The notes under the pieces are model-generated. The model searched no databases. It was not told the origin of the DNA and saw nothing but the letters and a program-made list of their open reading frames with translations. A program made the position numbers and the translations under genes. 64,000 bases of DNA from Anisus vortex (Eukaryota; Mollusca; Gastropoda; Planorbidae): contig OX421499.1 of the NCBI GenBank assembly GCA_949126835.1, forward strand, positions 24,401,990 to 24,465,989, written 5' to 3'. This document shows, in pieces, positions 1 through 12,067 of this stretch. Positions within the stretch are counted from its first letter, which is position 1; each line of letters starts with the position of its first letter.

Positions 1-352
1 TCGTGAACCGCCACGTGGAAATGTCCACCCAGCCAGGCCGAATCCAACAGGTGTCCCGCTCTACCCGAGGCCACCAGCTCAAGCTGCATGTCACACATGC
101 ACGCACCGACGTCTACAAATATTCTTTTTTTCCGTCAGCCATTAGGCTGTGGAACACCCTGGACCAGGCCTCCATCACTGCCCCTACAGTTCAGGCTTTT
201 AAATCGTCACTGAAGGACTGGTCTAAAAACCTAAAGTGACACGCTGTCACCTGTTTATAATTGTTGTTTGTGATGCTTTTCATTTTATGTGTATTTAAAT
301 TGTGGACTCTTTCCTCGGTTCTAACGGGGTCTCCACAGTATTATGAAGAAGA
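1..352 (+). mobile_element. LINE 3' end, family A (C-terminal reverse transcriptase tail plus 3' UTR)
   Basis: An open frame enters from the left edge and stops at 237-239. It encodes the C-terminal tail typical of Jockey/CR1-type non-LTR reverse transcriptases; the part VYKYSFFPSAIRLWNTL (roughly 108-160) is the 'yk.SFfpraiklWN.Lp' signature and is followed by a helix ending LKDWSKNLK. The 3' UTR ends in a short GAAGAAGAAGATAAGATAAG tail near 343-362. The same 3' UTR recurs at 27686-27835 and 45795-45855. The element continues beyond the window, so its 5' extent is unknown. Confidence 0.7.
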
Positions 353-540
353 AGATAAGATAAGGAAAGTGTTTTTGTCCTTATGTTTATCTGAGCATTG
401 CAACAGGTTGTTATTGGGTTGTATTTCTAAATTAGACTTGAATGCATTATGTATTATCACCACTTTACTCTTTGCCATTCTGTCCTCTAGTGTTTCTAGG
501 TTTAGTCAATGAACATGGGTGTTACTCTTGTTAGTTGTGA
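353..540 (-). mobile_element. LINE fragment, family B (reverse transcriptase C-terminus, antisense)
   Basis: Read on the minus strand this matches the same family as 2033-2345 (+), 10140-10795 (-) and 42110-42345 (+). The shared region encodes LETLEDRR followed by K..IIHKALNS, the usual C-terminal 'tLe.RR...r....yK.l' block of non-LTR reverse transcriptases. It abuts the tail of the family A element head to tail, so one inserted at the end of the other. It is broken and has no coding capacity. Confidence 0.6.
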
Positions 541-1084
541 ATATTGTAAATATATCCACAAAGAACACCAATACGTAGCAAGTTTTCCCTAAGCTAGTTC
601 TTCATCTACTTGGTTGATGACAAAAAACAACAACCTAGAACCTTACACATTCTCTGTTCAATAAACAGCCAAGATCGAACTATATACATCTTACCTGTGA
701 GCTAAGTTAATTAACACCTGCCTATCAACACCGCTAAACATCAATACTAAGTTGTACACCACGGATCTATTACCGAAAAAAATATCATCTCATTTACGCA
801 GATACCATCAGATACCATTATGTATGACATGACATACCGCTAGACCATCGTTTGCCAAAAATGACGGGCCGCGACCGGGCACCGAGGAAACGAAATCTAC
901 ATTACCGGGTCTGAGAATGATACATTAAAGTTCCAAATCTGAGTCGTATATTATAGTAATGTAGAAATGTCTTCAGTTTTAAATTGTTCAGTTTAATTTC
1001 CCTCAGCAGAAATTCTGGTTCGATAATGTAAAATAATAAAAGATTGGGCAAAGCTGCAATTGCAATTGATTAAACTATTGACAG
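541..1084. other. intergenic, no feature seen
   Basis: AT-rich single-copy-looking DNA. I see no exon, RNA gene or recognisable repeat. Confidence 0.4.
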
Positions 1085-1290
1085 CCGCTCAAGAGAAAGA
1101 TGACTGCTGAGGTACCCATTCTCACGCCGCTCAAGAGAAAGATGACTGCTGAGGTACCCATTCTCACGCCGCTCAAGAGAAAGATGACTGCTGGGGTACC
1201 CATTCTCACGCCGCTCAAGAGAAAGATGACTGCTGGGGTACCCATTCTCACGCCGCTCAAGAGAAAGATGACTTCTGGGGTACCTATTCT
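1085..1290. repeat. 42-bp tandem repeat, about 5 copies
   Basis: The unit starts CCGCTCAAGAGAAAGATGAC and ends near CCCATTCTCACG. It repeats every 42 bp (14 codons), with GAGG/GGGG and ACTGC/ACTTC variants between copies. Because the period is a multiple of three, both strands carry spurious open frames of 78-102 codons. The array ends in a C-homopolymer at about 1294-1304. Confidence 0.85.
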
Positions 1291-1649
1291 CAGCCCCCCC
1301 CCCCAAATGACCATAACGGTCAAGGGTTTGATGATGATGATGAATATAGAAAGAGCGTCTGCGATATACAAGACTAGTATATTTCCTCCCGATCGGACAT
1401 TAAAATAATGTAATATTTGGACTAGATTTAACCTTAAGCCCTAAGATATCAGTTACGAATCTCGAAGAGGTATTGGAAATTCATGCTTGTCGTTATGTTA
1501 CCTGGAAAACCTGGAAAGTTTTGGCAGGTTTTGGGGATAAAAATGTTAGTGAGTCATGATGGAAATATATAACAAAAATCGAACCCCCGACAAAAAACAA
1601 GGAGTTGAAATAAAAAAGTGATGAGTTTGTTTAGAAGTTTATACTGAGT

Positions 1650-1915
1650 TGGGCACAGTGGTCGAGCGGCAGCGCGTTTGGCTGGAGTACCGCAGGTCCT
1701 GGGTTCAAATCCTGGTGAAGGCTGGGATTTGTTCTCGGGTCCAGTGGGTATCCCTGAGTCTACCCAGCTCTGATGGGTACATGACTTTACTTGGGGTAAA
1801 TTCAAGGCGGCTGGGCATTGTAGCCTACTAGCCACTCAATCCCCTAGTTTGCTGTGGCCACAGAAACTTAACTTACCCTATGGATTAGGCCTAATTGGGT
1901 CCGACGGGATATTTT
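1650..1915 (+). mobile_element. tRNA-derived SINE (SINE-1), near full length
   Basis: The head has RNA polymerase III promoter boxes: A box TGGTCGAGCGGC at 1659-1670 and B box GGGTTCAAATCC near 1701-1712. A body follows that includes CTGAGTCTACCCAGCTCTGATGGGTAC, and it ends in a conserved block with GGCCACAGAAACT and CCGACGGGATA. At least ten full or partial copies of this SINE occur in the window. The tRNA-like head and shared non-tRNA body show it is a SINE and not a functional tRNA gene. Confidence 0.8.
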
Positions 1916-2032
1916 ACTACTGACGGAGTTCCGGCTGACAATTCATTCAGTTTTCACATAGCTTCGTTATAGTTGACGTTTTTTTCTGAGTATAGATTTT
2001 TTATTATCTTTTGATGGCTCACATTAGATTGA

Positions 2033-2345
2033 TTGTTCGATGAGCTAGAAACACTAGAAGATAGAAGGGCAAGGAGTAAAGTAGTAATAATACATAAGGC
2101 ATTAAACTCGATACAACCCAATAACAACCTGTTGCAATGCTCAGATAAAAATAATGACAACAATTATTTCCTTATCCCTTATGAGAGAACAAATGCATAT
2201 AAGTACTCTTTCTTTCCATTCGGGCATTGAATGGGTTGCCTGAACAAACCAGAAAAACCAGTAACTTAACATCATTTAAAACATTAATAAAAGTGCAAGA
2301 CTAGACTCGGACCACAGATGAGCGTAGGACGCAATAATCTTCTTT
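2033..2345 (+). mobile_element. LINE fragment, family B (reverse transcriptase C-terminus)
   Basis: Sense-strand copy of the family described at 353-540. It encodes ELETLEDRRARSKVVIIHKA, then, after decay, the YERTNAYKYSFFP block, and ends in a 3' UTR with GGACCACAGATGAGCGTAGG. The 3' UTR is nearly identical to that at 42240-42345 and to the complement of 10150-10245. Multiple stops make it inactive. Confidence 0.65.
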
Positions 2346-3473
2346 GTAGAGGGAGCATCTGTAATAAGAAGATTAGATAAAATAAAGTGAAAGGAACTGC
2401 GGGAAATTTTATAAAGGAATAAACAATAATTCAATATGTTCCTCCATCCATACCCCATCCTCTATTTCTTTCCCCATCCTTAACCCTTCCCGTACCGACC
2501 TACTTCTATCTATGCTGCCTTCAGCTATATACGCGCCCGGGACTGTAAGGGTTAAGTTTGTTATATGAAATACAATAACAAGACAACCGAATACAACTCA
2601 TTGCACTGGATCAGCTAGGAATGGAACTTGTTTAACGAGGGCAACTAAAAAGGGAACATATTAAATTAGGTCAGGCCTTTTCTAGAGTAAAAAAAGTAGG
2701 GTTTTAAATAAACAAATTGGTCCCTAAAAAGAAAACATTTTTGAGAAAAAAACAACTAGAAATAAGATGCAACGACTGCTCTGGAAGTGGAGCATTGACA
2801 CTATGGAATACCCCACACATCCACACTGTTTTGTAATATATTTGAAGCATTTGAGCTAAAGAAGTTGTCAATCGGATCCTATATTATAGTGTTATGAAAG
2901 TAGTTTTATTTCCATAATTATATTGGTTCTATTATTATTAATAAAAGTTAAAAAGAAATAATCTTAAACCCGAAATGTTTCCGTGTTAGGAATAAAACAT
3001 GTATATGTCTAGACACTTCGTCATAGCATTAAAATGCGTCATACGCACGAGGATTGGAGATCGTTAGAGTTCTAGCTTGGGCGCTGTTGTGTGAGGACTG
3101 TTTCTTGACCACTTTCTCAACTGATGTACGTTTCATCCTATACTATTGGTACCTGTATTCTGTGTTGCTGTTATATTCATGATTTCAACTTGTTGGAATA
3201 AAATTGTGTTTAACATATTCAAACAGGATTGTGGATTTCCACTATATTAATTCATTTAATACGAATTTTAAAGCACATCCTACGAGCCAAATAAATATCA
3301 AATCTATTACAATAACACCAATACTAATTCTTATACAACCTTGTAGGATCCAAGAGGGATGTGAATCAAAAGAATGTATAAATATTACATTTCTAAATAT
3401 ATTATTATACGTCAGTAGCTGATTTCGCACGTGACAATAGATTAATTTGAAAATTTCCCAGAAGATGAAGCAA
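2346..3473. other. intergenic, no feature seen
   Basis: AT-rich DNA with short open frames only; none shows a domain or splice context. Confidence 0.4.
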
Positions 3474-3725
3474 AGCTAGTGTCCGCTAGCCAACGTCCAT
3501 TCTCCTTCGCGGGCCCGTCCGCCTGGAATCCCTTCCCACTCCAGCTTCGCCAGAGCCCTAGCTTTCGACACCTTCAGGAGCCGGCTGAAGACTCACCTGT
3601 TCCAGTAGCGTACATATACATTTTCATCCGTTCTTCGTGTTTGTAATCTCTCTGTAACTGTTGTCAGCTCACAGAACTGCCCTCAACGGAATTTGCGCTA
3701 TATAAGCATTATTATTATTATTATT
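3474..3725 (+). mobile_element. LINE 3' end, family C
   Basis: This matches the last coding and 3' UTR part of the longer LINE at 59464-60715: GTGTCCGCTAGC..., CAGCTTCGCCAGAGCCCTAG and GGAGCCGGCTGAAGACTCACC appear in the same order. The 3' UTR ends GCGCTATATAAGCATTATTATT, the (ATT)n-type tail of this family. It is 5' truncated, as expected from incomplete target-primed reverse transcription. Confidence 0.75.
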
Positions 3726-5552
3726 AATGCTATAACTTTAACAGCAGAAAGGAACTAATTTAAAAAGAATAGGATGTTCTTGAATATCGTAGAAGCAGTT
3801 TTGTTTTTGGAACAATAGAAAAACAGTAAGAAAAAAATGTTACAACTCAATTATTTATTCAAATCTCTAGGAATTCTCTATACATTTCTTCTGAAATAGT
3901 ATTTTGTCTTAAAATATATATTTAAAAAAAAGATCAAGCATTCCCATAGACGCTTTCGCGTTGACTAATAAAAATTGTGCAATACAAGATGTGCATCTAG
4001 GAAATTAGCTGTAGATGCAATCGATTTTGCATAGCTTTCAAGCACAACTGGTAACTCTGCAAGGAATTTGTGGATGGAGGAAATAAAACTGCACTATTAC
4101 ACAGTTGTCTGAGGCACGAGGTATTCTTGTAACACTTGATACTACGAAATCGTAAACCTTCTATTGATCTGGAAAAACGTGCTAAACTAAGTTTTTAGCT
4201 CATCCACATAATAATCTATACAGAATTATTATTAATGATTTTGTAACAGCTTCTAATTTGATTCAGCGAAACATGCAAAGTTAATTTGAAAACATCAGAT
4301 AACGAAACTCAATTGGTTAAAAAATGTGACATTAGTTCTAATTATAGGCCCAAGTAATGTATAGTTCGAAAAAGAAACGAATTAGAAAATTGCAGAGGAT
4401 TATGGATGATGGCATATTAGGAACCCGATAAATCATGGTAAACTATTGAAATAGAGTGTGTCGTCATGGATCAGGAGTTGGTTACCTTTTGATAATAGAG
4501 TGCCAAAGTAGGATTTCTAATTCATTCAGCGTGCCAAAAGTCTAAAAGTAAACCTGCTCTTCCGTATTGTTATTTTTTTAAGACGATTTTATATAACGCT
4601 GTGGAAGGACCAATTTCAAAAGGCAAAGGCCCCTTACAGAGAAACCATGCAGAAGTCCACAGACTGTTAGACTTTACCATAATAAAAAAAAATTACTTTC
4701 ACCTACGGCTTCCAGCACCTGGTTACGCGGGTATGAATATTTCCAAATCAGATCAAATATTTTTTTCTTCATTAGGGGGCTCTTTCCCCATCCAGTGGAC
4801 TTTTCGGCTTCTTTTGTTGCATGGTCGGCAATATCACTGATCCCTTACTGACTTTCCTCACCCGAACGGCGAGCCATCAGTCGTGGAAACGGCTAGTGAC
4901 GACCTCCACACAGTCAATCGCGAGAGGCTATTGCAGACAAACTGTAAGTCCAGGCCGACCATATCGGAACAGCAATGAGAACATTGAGCAACCCCCTAGT
5001 CTCACAGGGCTGGGACATGCGCCAGTAACGGAAGGGAATCCACTGCCGTCACCTGTAGCAATAATTGACAGCTATGATTCTCCACACACATTTTGCAGTT
5101 AATCCAGAGCAGAGTATTTTTTTTATCTCTGCTTCTCTAAGATATATTATGGTTTCCTTTCTTTTATTTTCAAATATTTACTATGTGAAGTTAAGCATGT
5201 ATTGCAGTAGATAGGCCTAACTAGTAATCATACAACCTAAGTATTTAATGTTATGTTTAAGAATGTACATTTTGATTTTTTAATACCGTAGTGTTTATAT
5301 CATTTTAAAATCTCGTTCAATTTTTATTACTGTTAAAATTATAAATTGTGCGTTTTTATTATTTTATTAAGGAAAAAGAAAAAAATATTAATGCAAGTAA
5401 ACGGGTTAATTACCTCCCTTTAATTAAATAAAAGTTTACACATTTGATTATATTGATGTTATGTTATTTTACATGAATTATTATTTCGTATTACAAACAA
5501 AGATATCTTTTTTTTTTAACTCGGGCTTGTTTATTTTTACGTTAAATAGTTG
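3726..5552. other. intergenic; hAT end fragment near 4483-4560
   Basis: Mostly AT-rich DNA. At 4483-4560 there is a sequence close to the left end of the hAT MITEs at 20040 and 47563 (TTTTGATAATAGAGTGCCAA, then TTCTAATTCATTCAGCGTGCC), so it is a decayed partial copy. The two overlapping short open frames at 4601-5102 show no recognisable domain. Confidence 0.5.
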
Positions 5553-5750
5553 TACCAGGGGATTGTGCGTCCATCACAATGCCAAGCCGCCTCTACTTTA
5601 CCCAACTAAAGTCAGGTAGCCATCAGAGCTGATTAGACTCAGAGACAAGCCTCCTGTCCCGATAACAAATCTTAGCCTTCACCAAGAATCAAACCCAGGA
5701 CCTTCAGTACGCCAGCCGAACTCGCTGCCGCTCGGCCACCGCGCTCAATT
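5553..5750 (-). mobile_element. SINE-1 copy, antisense
   Basis: The reverse complement has the tRNA-like head (GCGGTGGCCGAGCGGCAGCG at 5724-5743 read on the minus strand), the B-box region near 5690-5700, and the body with the complement of CATCAGAGCTGATTAGACTC. The 3' terminal block is diverged. Confidence 0.75.
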
Positions 5751-5879
5751 CCACCTATTAGCAGTTAGAAAAAAATACATTAGCATATATATCACAATAA
5801 ACCTTCTATTTCCCTTTTGCCGTGCGCTAAGGTATTTTGTCTCCATTTTTCCATAACACTAACACATAATTTGCACAAT

Positions 5880-5952
5880 TCCCCCCCCATCCGCCCCCAT
5901 TTGCACTTTTGGCCTCCTTTCCCCCCCCCCACCCCCCACCCCCCACCCCCTC
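5880..5952. repeat. C-rich low-complexity tract
   Basis: Runs of C interrupted by A/T (CCCCCCCCCCACCCCCCACC and similar). Confidence 0.8.
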
Positions 5953-6361
5953 CGACTCCCTATACATACCCTTTTGCTTTTATTTGATTCAAATAGAAAT
6001 AGATAAGGTAGACCTGTAGGCCATGTCATTTGGCGATCCTCTCTAGTCTATTATTAAAATAGTGTTGACGGCTGACGGGCGAGTGAGTGTGTGTCCTACC
6101 AACGCACGGACCATTTACATTTTTTTAAATGTATTATTTGCATTCATTTTTTATACATATTCTATACATTTGTACAATATGTAGCATCTGCTGATCTAGA
6201 TCTATAACTCAAGTTTTGAATCCTCTCAATCAAAATCAATTATTTTTTTTTTTTTAAGATTTCACCACGTAATAAACTTTTAGGGCTCGTCCATACACTT
6301 GTAAAGCTTATATAAATTTCTCTAAGAATGTATCATTTATTTATCGAATTTTCTGAAGCGT

Positions 6362-6426
6362 TTTGTGTGTGTGTGTGTGCATGTGCGTGCGTATGTGTGT
6401 GTAAGTGGGGGGGTGGGGGTGGGTGT
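6362..6426. repeat. (TG)n-like microsatellite merging into G-rich tract
   Basis: TGTGTGTGTG with GTGCGTGCGTATG variants, followed by GGGGGGGTGGGGGTGGG. Confidence 0.8.
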
Positions 6427-6539
6427 GATTCCAACGAACATGGCTGTCTAAGCTGCGAAGTTGTTTATCCCTCGGTCGGTCACTTCGCTAAATAACAGTT
6501 GCCTTATTTTCCTTCTGTGTTATGTTAATCCTCTTCGTT

Positions 6540-6770
6540 ACCAGTGGATCATAAGGCAGTCACAAAACCCCGCCATGTCTCTGTCTCTGTCCCGGACAAG
6601 CCTTCCCGCTTCAGTCCAAGACATACCTAAGGCCTTCATTTCGTCTTCCAACACTCTCCTCCACGTTCCTGCCGGTCGTCCTCTCTTTCCTGATGGAGTC
6701 TATGAGCAGGTCTTCTCTCGTTCATTCTTAGCACATGGTCGAGCCATTTCCATCTTCTTTTTTTTTAAAT
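6540..6770 (-). mobile_element. LINE C-terminal fragment, family E, antisense
   Basis: On the minus strand it reads, across frames, as the C-terminal domain found after the reverse transcriptase of many RTE/CR1-type LINEs: KWLDHVLRMNERRPAHRL, then GRPAGTWRRVL, then MKALGMSWTEAGRLVRDRD. That is the 'lGHvlRM...R...GRP..TWRR...e....g..W.ea...A.DR' pattern. Frameshifts show it is dead. The last part of the same family recurs at 14560-14640. Confidence 0.65.
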
Positions 6771-6887
6771 TTCTTGTACTACGTTGTCTACACTGGAGCG
6801 CTTCCATACAAACATTATAATAATAAAAGAAACATAAAAAGCACAAGGGTAATGAGGCAAACCAAAAATTAGTTTACAATCTCATTT

Positions 6888-7215
6888 CTAGAATCGAAAA
6901 TCAGTTTTAAAGAAACAATCTATATTATTAACATCCTTAATCTGAATATGCCTCAAATTAGGAAAGCACTTATATGTTTTCAAATTGATCTCACGGCAAG
7001 ATATGTTTAGTTTCAACGTGAATTCATTCCAGCTGCCTAGTGCTGTTTGTAAAAGCAAGTTCAACTCATTAAAATATGTAATTTTATCATTTAGAAAAAT
7101 CATCTTTAACAGTCAGTTCTCCTTATTTAATTCCGGAAGTCATGAATCACCTTATTTGCTTCTAGACAAGGAACTAATCTATTTTAGACTTAACCTCGTT
7201 TAAGTTATCGAACAC
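6888..7215 (-). pseudogene. hAT transposase fragment, antisense
   Basis: The minus strand encodes KITYFNELNLLLQ, then WNEFTLKLNISCREINLKTY and FPNLRHIQIKD. It parallels the hAT transposase remnants at 9200-9330 (+), 31800-31920 (+) and 41162-41347 (-), where the fuller LNLHLQGQNQTALELL...FTLKLDKS form appears. This is the middle of the GTF2IRD2/ZBED5-like hAT transposase family. No terminal repeats were found around it. Confidence 0.6.
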
Positions 7216-8639
7216 GTTGTGCAACAGTAGATCTACATATTCAATATCAATTTCTTGTAGAAGAGATTTGATTTGACTTATTGGTGAGAAACAATAAAAC
7301 TATCTTAACAATAGAGTGCATCACAGTCCAATGGTGAGAGCACGCAAAAACTTGCTCAAACGTTAAGAGTCGACGCATATTGTGATTTCCCTGAAGTTTG
7401 ACACATAACCGCCATTAATTATGCTGATGTTTTGACAGGCATTGAAAAAATCTCACTGTCCCGTGGGGGTAAGGGGGATGTTTTCGTGCGATTAAAAATC
7501 GCCCTGCAACATAGGTTGCCGTTTCCTGTCATATCATAGATGGCACAACTAAAAGATTTTAGCATTTTTAAAATATGACTTTCAAATTTAGTTGTTGTCT
7601 TGTGATCCAAAGTCTAAAATGTGACAAAATTAGAATCTTTAGCAGATATCTCTACACGCAAGTCGAACTGTTCTGGAATTTCATTCATTTAGGCCCTCAA
7701 ACTGAACCACAGAAAAGAGGAATGTCTTGTAGAGAGCACGGATGGACAATAACTCGCTGTCCTGGCCGCCAGATGATAGGATTACACCAGCAGGTCCAGT
7801 GAAGCTCACCCTATATTGAAGTCTTCATAGAAGTAGATCATGATCAATAACATCAAAAGCAGCGCTGCGATTCAGTAAGACTATGGCTGACTATGAGTGT
7901 CAGATCACTACAAAAAACATCATTCATGGCATAAAAGTAGTGCTGTCTTACAGCTGTGACCATGTCAATGTGCTGACTGAAACTTATCAAATAGGTAGAC
8001 TAGGGGCTACTATACATAATATTCACCAGTACAGGATGTAAAACATTTTAATTGGTAAACATCGCTCTGCAACCAAGAAAGTGTGGATGGCTTTAATTAT
8101 TCGATGGGTTGATGTACAACAACAAGTCAGGACCGCTTCCTAGACATGATGCATGTTAAGGATACAGCATCTCAAACCTTGTATGAAACTTCTTGTGAAG
8201 CACTATTTTTACCCCAATTGTTCGGGGTCAGGGTTTTGATGGTGCATAAAAAATCAAATCAACAACATTACAAGTGTATCTAGCAAGAGAAGAGATATGC
8301 TTCGTAACATAGTTGAGGTGCTTGAAGCTGATGAACTTCAGACTTCCGTGGAATGAATCAAGAACAAAATTTCAAAACACTGTCTGCTACTCACTGGCTC
8401 AAATCGATTACAAATGGAGCATTCTCTGCAAAAAATAGCCTGAAAATAAGACTGCATACATTCAAAGGGGATGAATGGATGATGACTCTAATGTTGATTT
8501 ACATTGAAAAACTACCGGCAAAAGAGTTCAGAGATTATTAATTACTACATGCAAATGTCATCACGTAGAGTACAATATTCTGGAAAAATATTTTGAAATT
8601 TATTTGAATGGCATGTCGATCTAAAATATCTAAATGATA
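7216..8639. other. intergenic, no clear feature
   Basis: AT-rich DNA. Weak similarity of style to decayed hAT transposase sequence continues in places, but I cannot assign it. Confidence 0.3.
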
Positions 8640-8699
8640 CGGATTACGGGGGAGGAACGTGACTGGAGTGTGTCCCTAAGACTACCCATCTATGTAGGA
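8640..8699 (+). mobile_element. SINE-1, left half, split by the hAT at 8700-12067
   Basis: The body block (TGTCCCTAAGACTACCCATC) matches the SINE-1 body. It breaks off at ATGTAGGA (8692-8699) and resumes at ATGTAGGG (12068) with GTACCTAACAATATTTGGAG, the next part of the SINE. The two halves are one element interrupted by a later transposon. Confidence 0.75.
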
Positions 8700-9680
8700 C
8701 AGAGATCGGCAACCTAAGGTGCGTGCGCCAGACTTGGCACTCAGAGCGATTTTCAATGGCACGCGAGATAACTCCCCAAGAAAGATATTTTAATGCAGGT
8801 CAACAACGTACTAGTACGGCAGCATATGTAATGGCTGCTGTGTGATAAACTTCATGAAAATCACAACTGTATGTCGACTGACAAAATTCAGGATTGAATG
8901 TTTTGTAAAGAAAGTCGATTTTATAGTATCTCACCCTTTTTTGTTTTACAGGCAATTCAAGTCTATACTACAAGAAAGTGATACTGAATATAGAGATCTA
9001 CTGTAGTTGTACACATTATTCGTTGTCTAAGACGAGGTTAAGTCTTTGATAGATTAGTTTCTTGTCTGGAAGCAATTAAGGTGTTTCTTGATAATAAAAA
9101 AAAAAAACATTTTTCGATATTGAATTAGAACTGACTGTTAAAGCCGATGTTTCTGAATGACAAAGCGACAAATTTCAGTGACTTTTAAACTTGCCTTTAC
9201 AGAGAGTGGGTTACATCACTGAATTGGAATTGTATTTAAACTGGATAAGTCTTGCCGTGAAATCAATTTGAAAACATTAAACTACTTCCTTAATTTAAGA
9301 CATATTAAGATGGATCGGCCTATTAAGAAGCGTTTTCAAGTACTCAAAGCAAAGTTTTCTAAATAAAGGCAAGACTTTAAATTAATTCATGGAATCGTGT
9401 TTTCATACCTTATTAAGCCCAACTGGCTTGATCTTACTACATCCTACTTAGATCTGGATCTTTGTTTTTAATGGAGGGATTTTTGCAATTTTAAAATGCA
9501 GTAATCTTATTTTAAACATTTATAAAAGTGTATCAAAATGTTCGAATTCGCGAGAAAGTCTGCAATTCATCAGCTATTCTCTACTACTAAGCATTCACAT
9601 TACATCCAGCTTTTGGTACAACTTACATTTGTCAACATATTTTATTACATATGAAAGCTGTTTCAATCATACAATCCATA

Positions 9681-9765
9681 ACCCTAGTATGCCTTGTCCA
9701 CAGAAACTTGTGAACGCTGCTTCACTGGCCCTATGGATCAATTTGGTCCGACGGGATACTTGGCA
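9681..9765 (+). mobile_element. SINE-1, 3' portion
   Basis: Carries the SINE terminal block CCACAGAAACTTGTGAACGC, then CACTGGCCCTATGGATCAAT and CCGACGGGATACT. The tRNA-like head is absent. Confidence 0.7.
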
Positions 9766-10139
9766 TTACTATACTCACATTATATTATGCAATAATAAGT
9801 GTTGTAATTATTAATGTTTAAAAAATAAACTTCTTAAATGGACAAACAATATAGGAAGTAAATGTTTATTTACCACTGTTCAACGTAAAATAATGTTATA
9901 CCTCTAATTAAATCTTGAAATGAATACCATAATGCTGGATTCGTAAAAAAAAATAATGACTAAAAAGTAATATTAGTTACATTACGAAACAGAACTTGTT
10001 TGTCATCACAAAAATCAAAATTAATTTGACAAATTTAATTTAAAGGGAGGTAATTAAACCTTTTTCTTGGCGTTAAAATGTTTTAATATTTTTCTATTAT
10101 TGTTTTTTTTTTAAAGAAATGGCTTACAATGTATAACTT

Positions 10140-10795
10140 AAAAATTATCTTATCTTATCTTATACATTACAGACGCTCCATCTATAAAGAAGATTATTGC
10201 GTCCTACGCTCATCCGTGGTCCGAGTCTAGTCTTGCGTTTTTATTAATGTTTTAAATGATGTTAAGTTACTGGTTTTCCTGGTTTGTTCAGGCAACCCAT
10301 TCCATGCCCGAATGCCACTCAGGAAGAAAGAATACTTATATACATTTGTTCTCGAATAAGCAACAATGAAAGTGTTTTTGTCTTTATGTTTATCTGAGCT
10401 TGCAACAGGTTGTTATTGGGTTGTAATTCTAAATTAGAGTTTAATGCCTTATGTATTATTATTACTTTACTCTTTGCCCTTCTGTCCTCTAGTGTTTCTA
10501 GGTTTAGTGATTTGACTAATGGTGTTACTCTTGTCAATTGGGAATATTCACTGGTTATGAACCTTGCAGCTCTTTTTTTAATTTGTTCTAATTTTTAAAT
10601 GTTTTCTTTAGTTGATGGGTCCCATACAGGTGCTGCATATTCTAGTATAGGCCTAACTAATGTGAAATAGCATTTTAGTTATATATTCTTATTACATTTG
10701 TAAAAGTTCCTTTTTATGAATCCTAATGTTTGGTTTGATTTTTTAATTACTTCATGAATATGAGGGTTATCAAACTATAAAAGGTAGTTGAAAAT
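10140..10795 (-). mobile_element. LINE family B, longest copy, antisense, inside the hAT
   Basis: The minus strand, read from 10795 down, gives a continuous series of reverse-transcriptase thumb/C-terminal motifs: NQTLGFIKRNFYKC, LVRPILEYAAPVWDPSTKE, LEQIKKRAARFITSEYS, then LETLEDRRAKSKVIIIHKAL. This is the 'tLvRP.LEYA..vWdP....I..lE..QrraaRfi' signature of Jockey/CR1-type LINEs. The 3' UTR at the left (10150-10245) ends in repeats of CTTAT. It is 5' truncated upstream of the palm domain. Confidence 0.8.
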
Positions 10796-11940
10796 TAATT
10801 AAGTAGTATATGACTAAATAACTTATATTTACATTTTCAAACATTACATTAACTACCCAGTTAGAATGATTACTTCGTATCCCATCTGCTTAACTGTAAT
10901 CATGTTTATAATTGCGTTGTGGGAGGGCCAGGAAAGTCGGGCCTTCCAAACTTTATGTCACTACTAAACAAATTGCATTTATTTCCCTATCTCTCTTTCA
11001 ATAGTTCATGCCGACGGGAACGGCTAAACGCTATTTGAAACCTAAAGACAACTTGGGATTTTCCTAATCTTTTTAGAGAATTGCACAGAATTTTTTCTCA
11101 CTTGTGAAGGTCCCCGTTGAGGGATTACCCGTGAATGACACCTTTCGTCACCCGTCTTCTATGGGTGTTTCACTTTCCTTTGTCATCTGTGACGCTTTCT
11201 TTGTTTTTTTTTATATATATACATTTAAGACCGCGCTTGTCGAAGCAAAGTCTTGCTATCAACCACGATGATTGCAACCATCCGGACAGACAGAAATTGC
11301 AACTTAAAATAAAGAAAGTAAAAATAATCTTAGCGCATAATTTTTTTTTCTAGCTTTGCGCCGAAAAACTATAAAAAGTTGCACAGGCATTTTTAAAGTG
11401 AAACCAAAATTTTTCTTATACTTTCCTTTTAAGAAATGAATATTGTCATAAGTGTAGTATTATTAAGTTGTTTCAACTGAAAATTTGATAGAATGTATTG
11501 TTAGTTGCCACAAGTCTGCTGTCTAAATTTCAGCTCGATTGGACCACGGGAAGTGGTCGAAAAGTCGAAGCCAATTCTTGCACGATGATTGCAACCATTC
11601 ATACAGACAGACAGAAATTGCAACTTAAAATAAAGAAAGTATAAATCACAGTTAGCCTGATATCAAATATAATGAGCTGGTGATTAAAATAAATATTATT
11701 TCTTGTCAAATTTTTATTCGACGCAACCTTTAATTAGAAATTTGTATAATAAATGTTCTATTATTTTTACTATAGACCTAAATAAAAAAAAAAAAAGTGT
11801 TTATTTAAAAAAAATATAAAACGCTTTAATGATTTTCTCTACGAAGTTTCATTGTTTTTGGCATTGGTCTTGCTGCGGCGCTAGAAAAATGGTCTTATTA
11901 TAAAAAAACATATTGTAGAGCAGGTTGACTTTCAAGCTGT

Positions 11941-12033
11941 TGGCACGCTGAATGATGTAGAGATCAGAGTTTGGCACGCTGAATGATGTAGAGATCAGAG
12001 TTTGGCACGCTGAATGATGTAGAGATCAGAGTT
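11941..12033. repeat. 31-bp tandem repeat x3 in hAT subterminal region
   Basis: TTGGCACGCTGAATGATGTA recurs at a 31-bp step (11941, 11972, 12003). The same sequence occurs once in the related elements at 37035 and 58630, so the triplication is private to this copy. Confidence 0.9.
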
Positions 12034-12067
12034 TGGCGCACTGTTAGCAAAAGGTTGCCGACTCCTG

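Larger units (their letters stand above)
8700..12067 (+). mobile_element. hAT transposon (TIR family CAGGGGTCGGCAACC), decayed, with nested insertions
   Basis: The left terminus CAGAGATCGGCAACC (8700-8714) is the inverted repeat of the right terminus GGTTGCCGACTCCTG (12053-12067). They are flanked by 8-bp direct repeats ATGTAGGA (8692-8699) and ATGTAGGG (12068-12075), the target-site length of hAT elements. Decayed sense transposase lies at about 9120-9640, with FKLDKSCREINLKTLNYFLN near 9235-9295 and a C-terminal part near 9600-9640. SINE-1 3' sequence (9681-9765) and a family B LINE (10140-10795) sit inside. The right subterminal region has three 31-bp repeats. It cannot encode an active transposase. 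Confidence 0.85.

Noticed and set aside
1650..1720. tRNA gene candidates (also 16429, 39440 and antisense copies)
   Set aside because: A/B boxes are present, but each is followed by the same non-tRNA body and 3' block, so these are SINE heads, and the cloverleaf is not kept.
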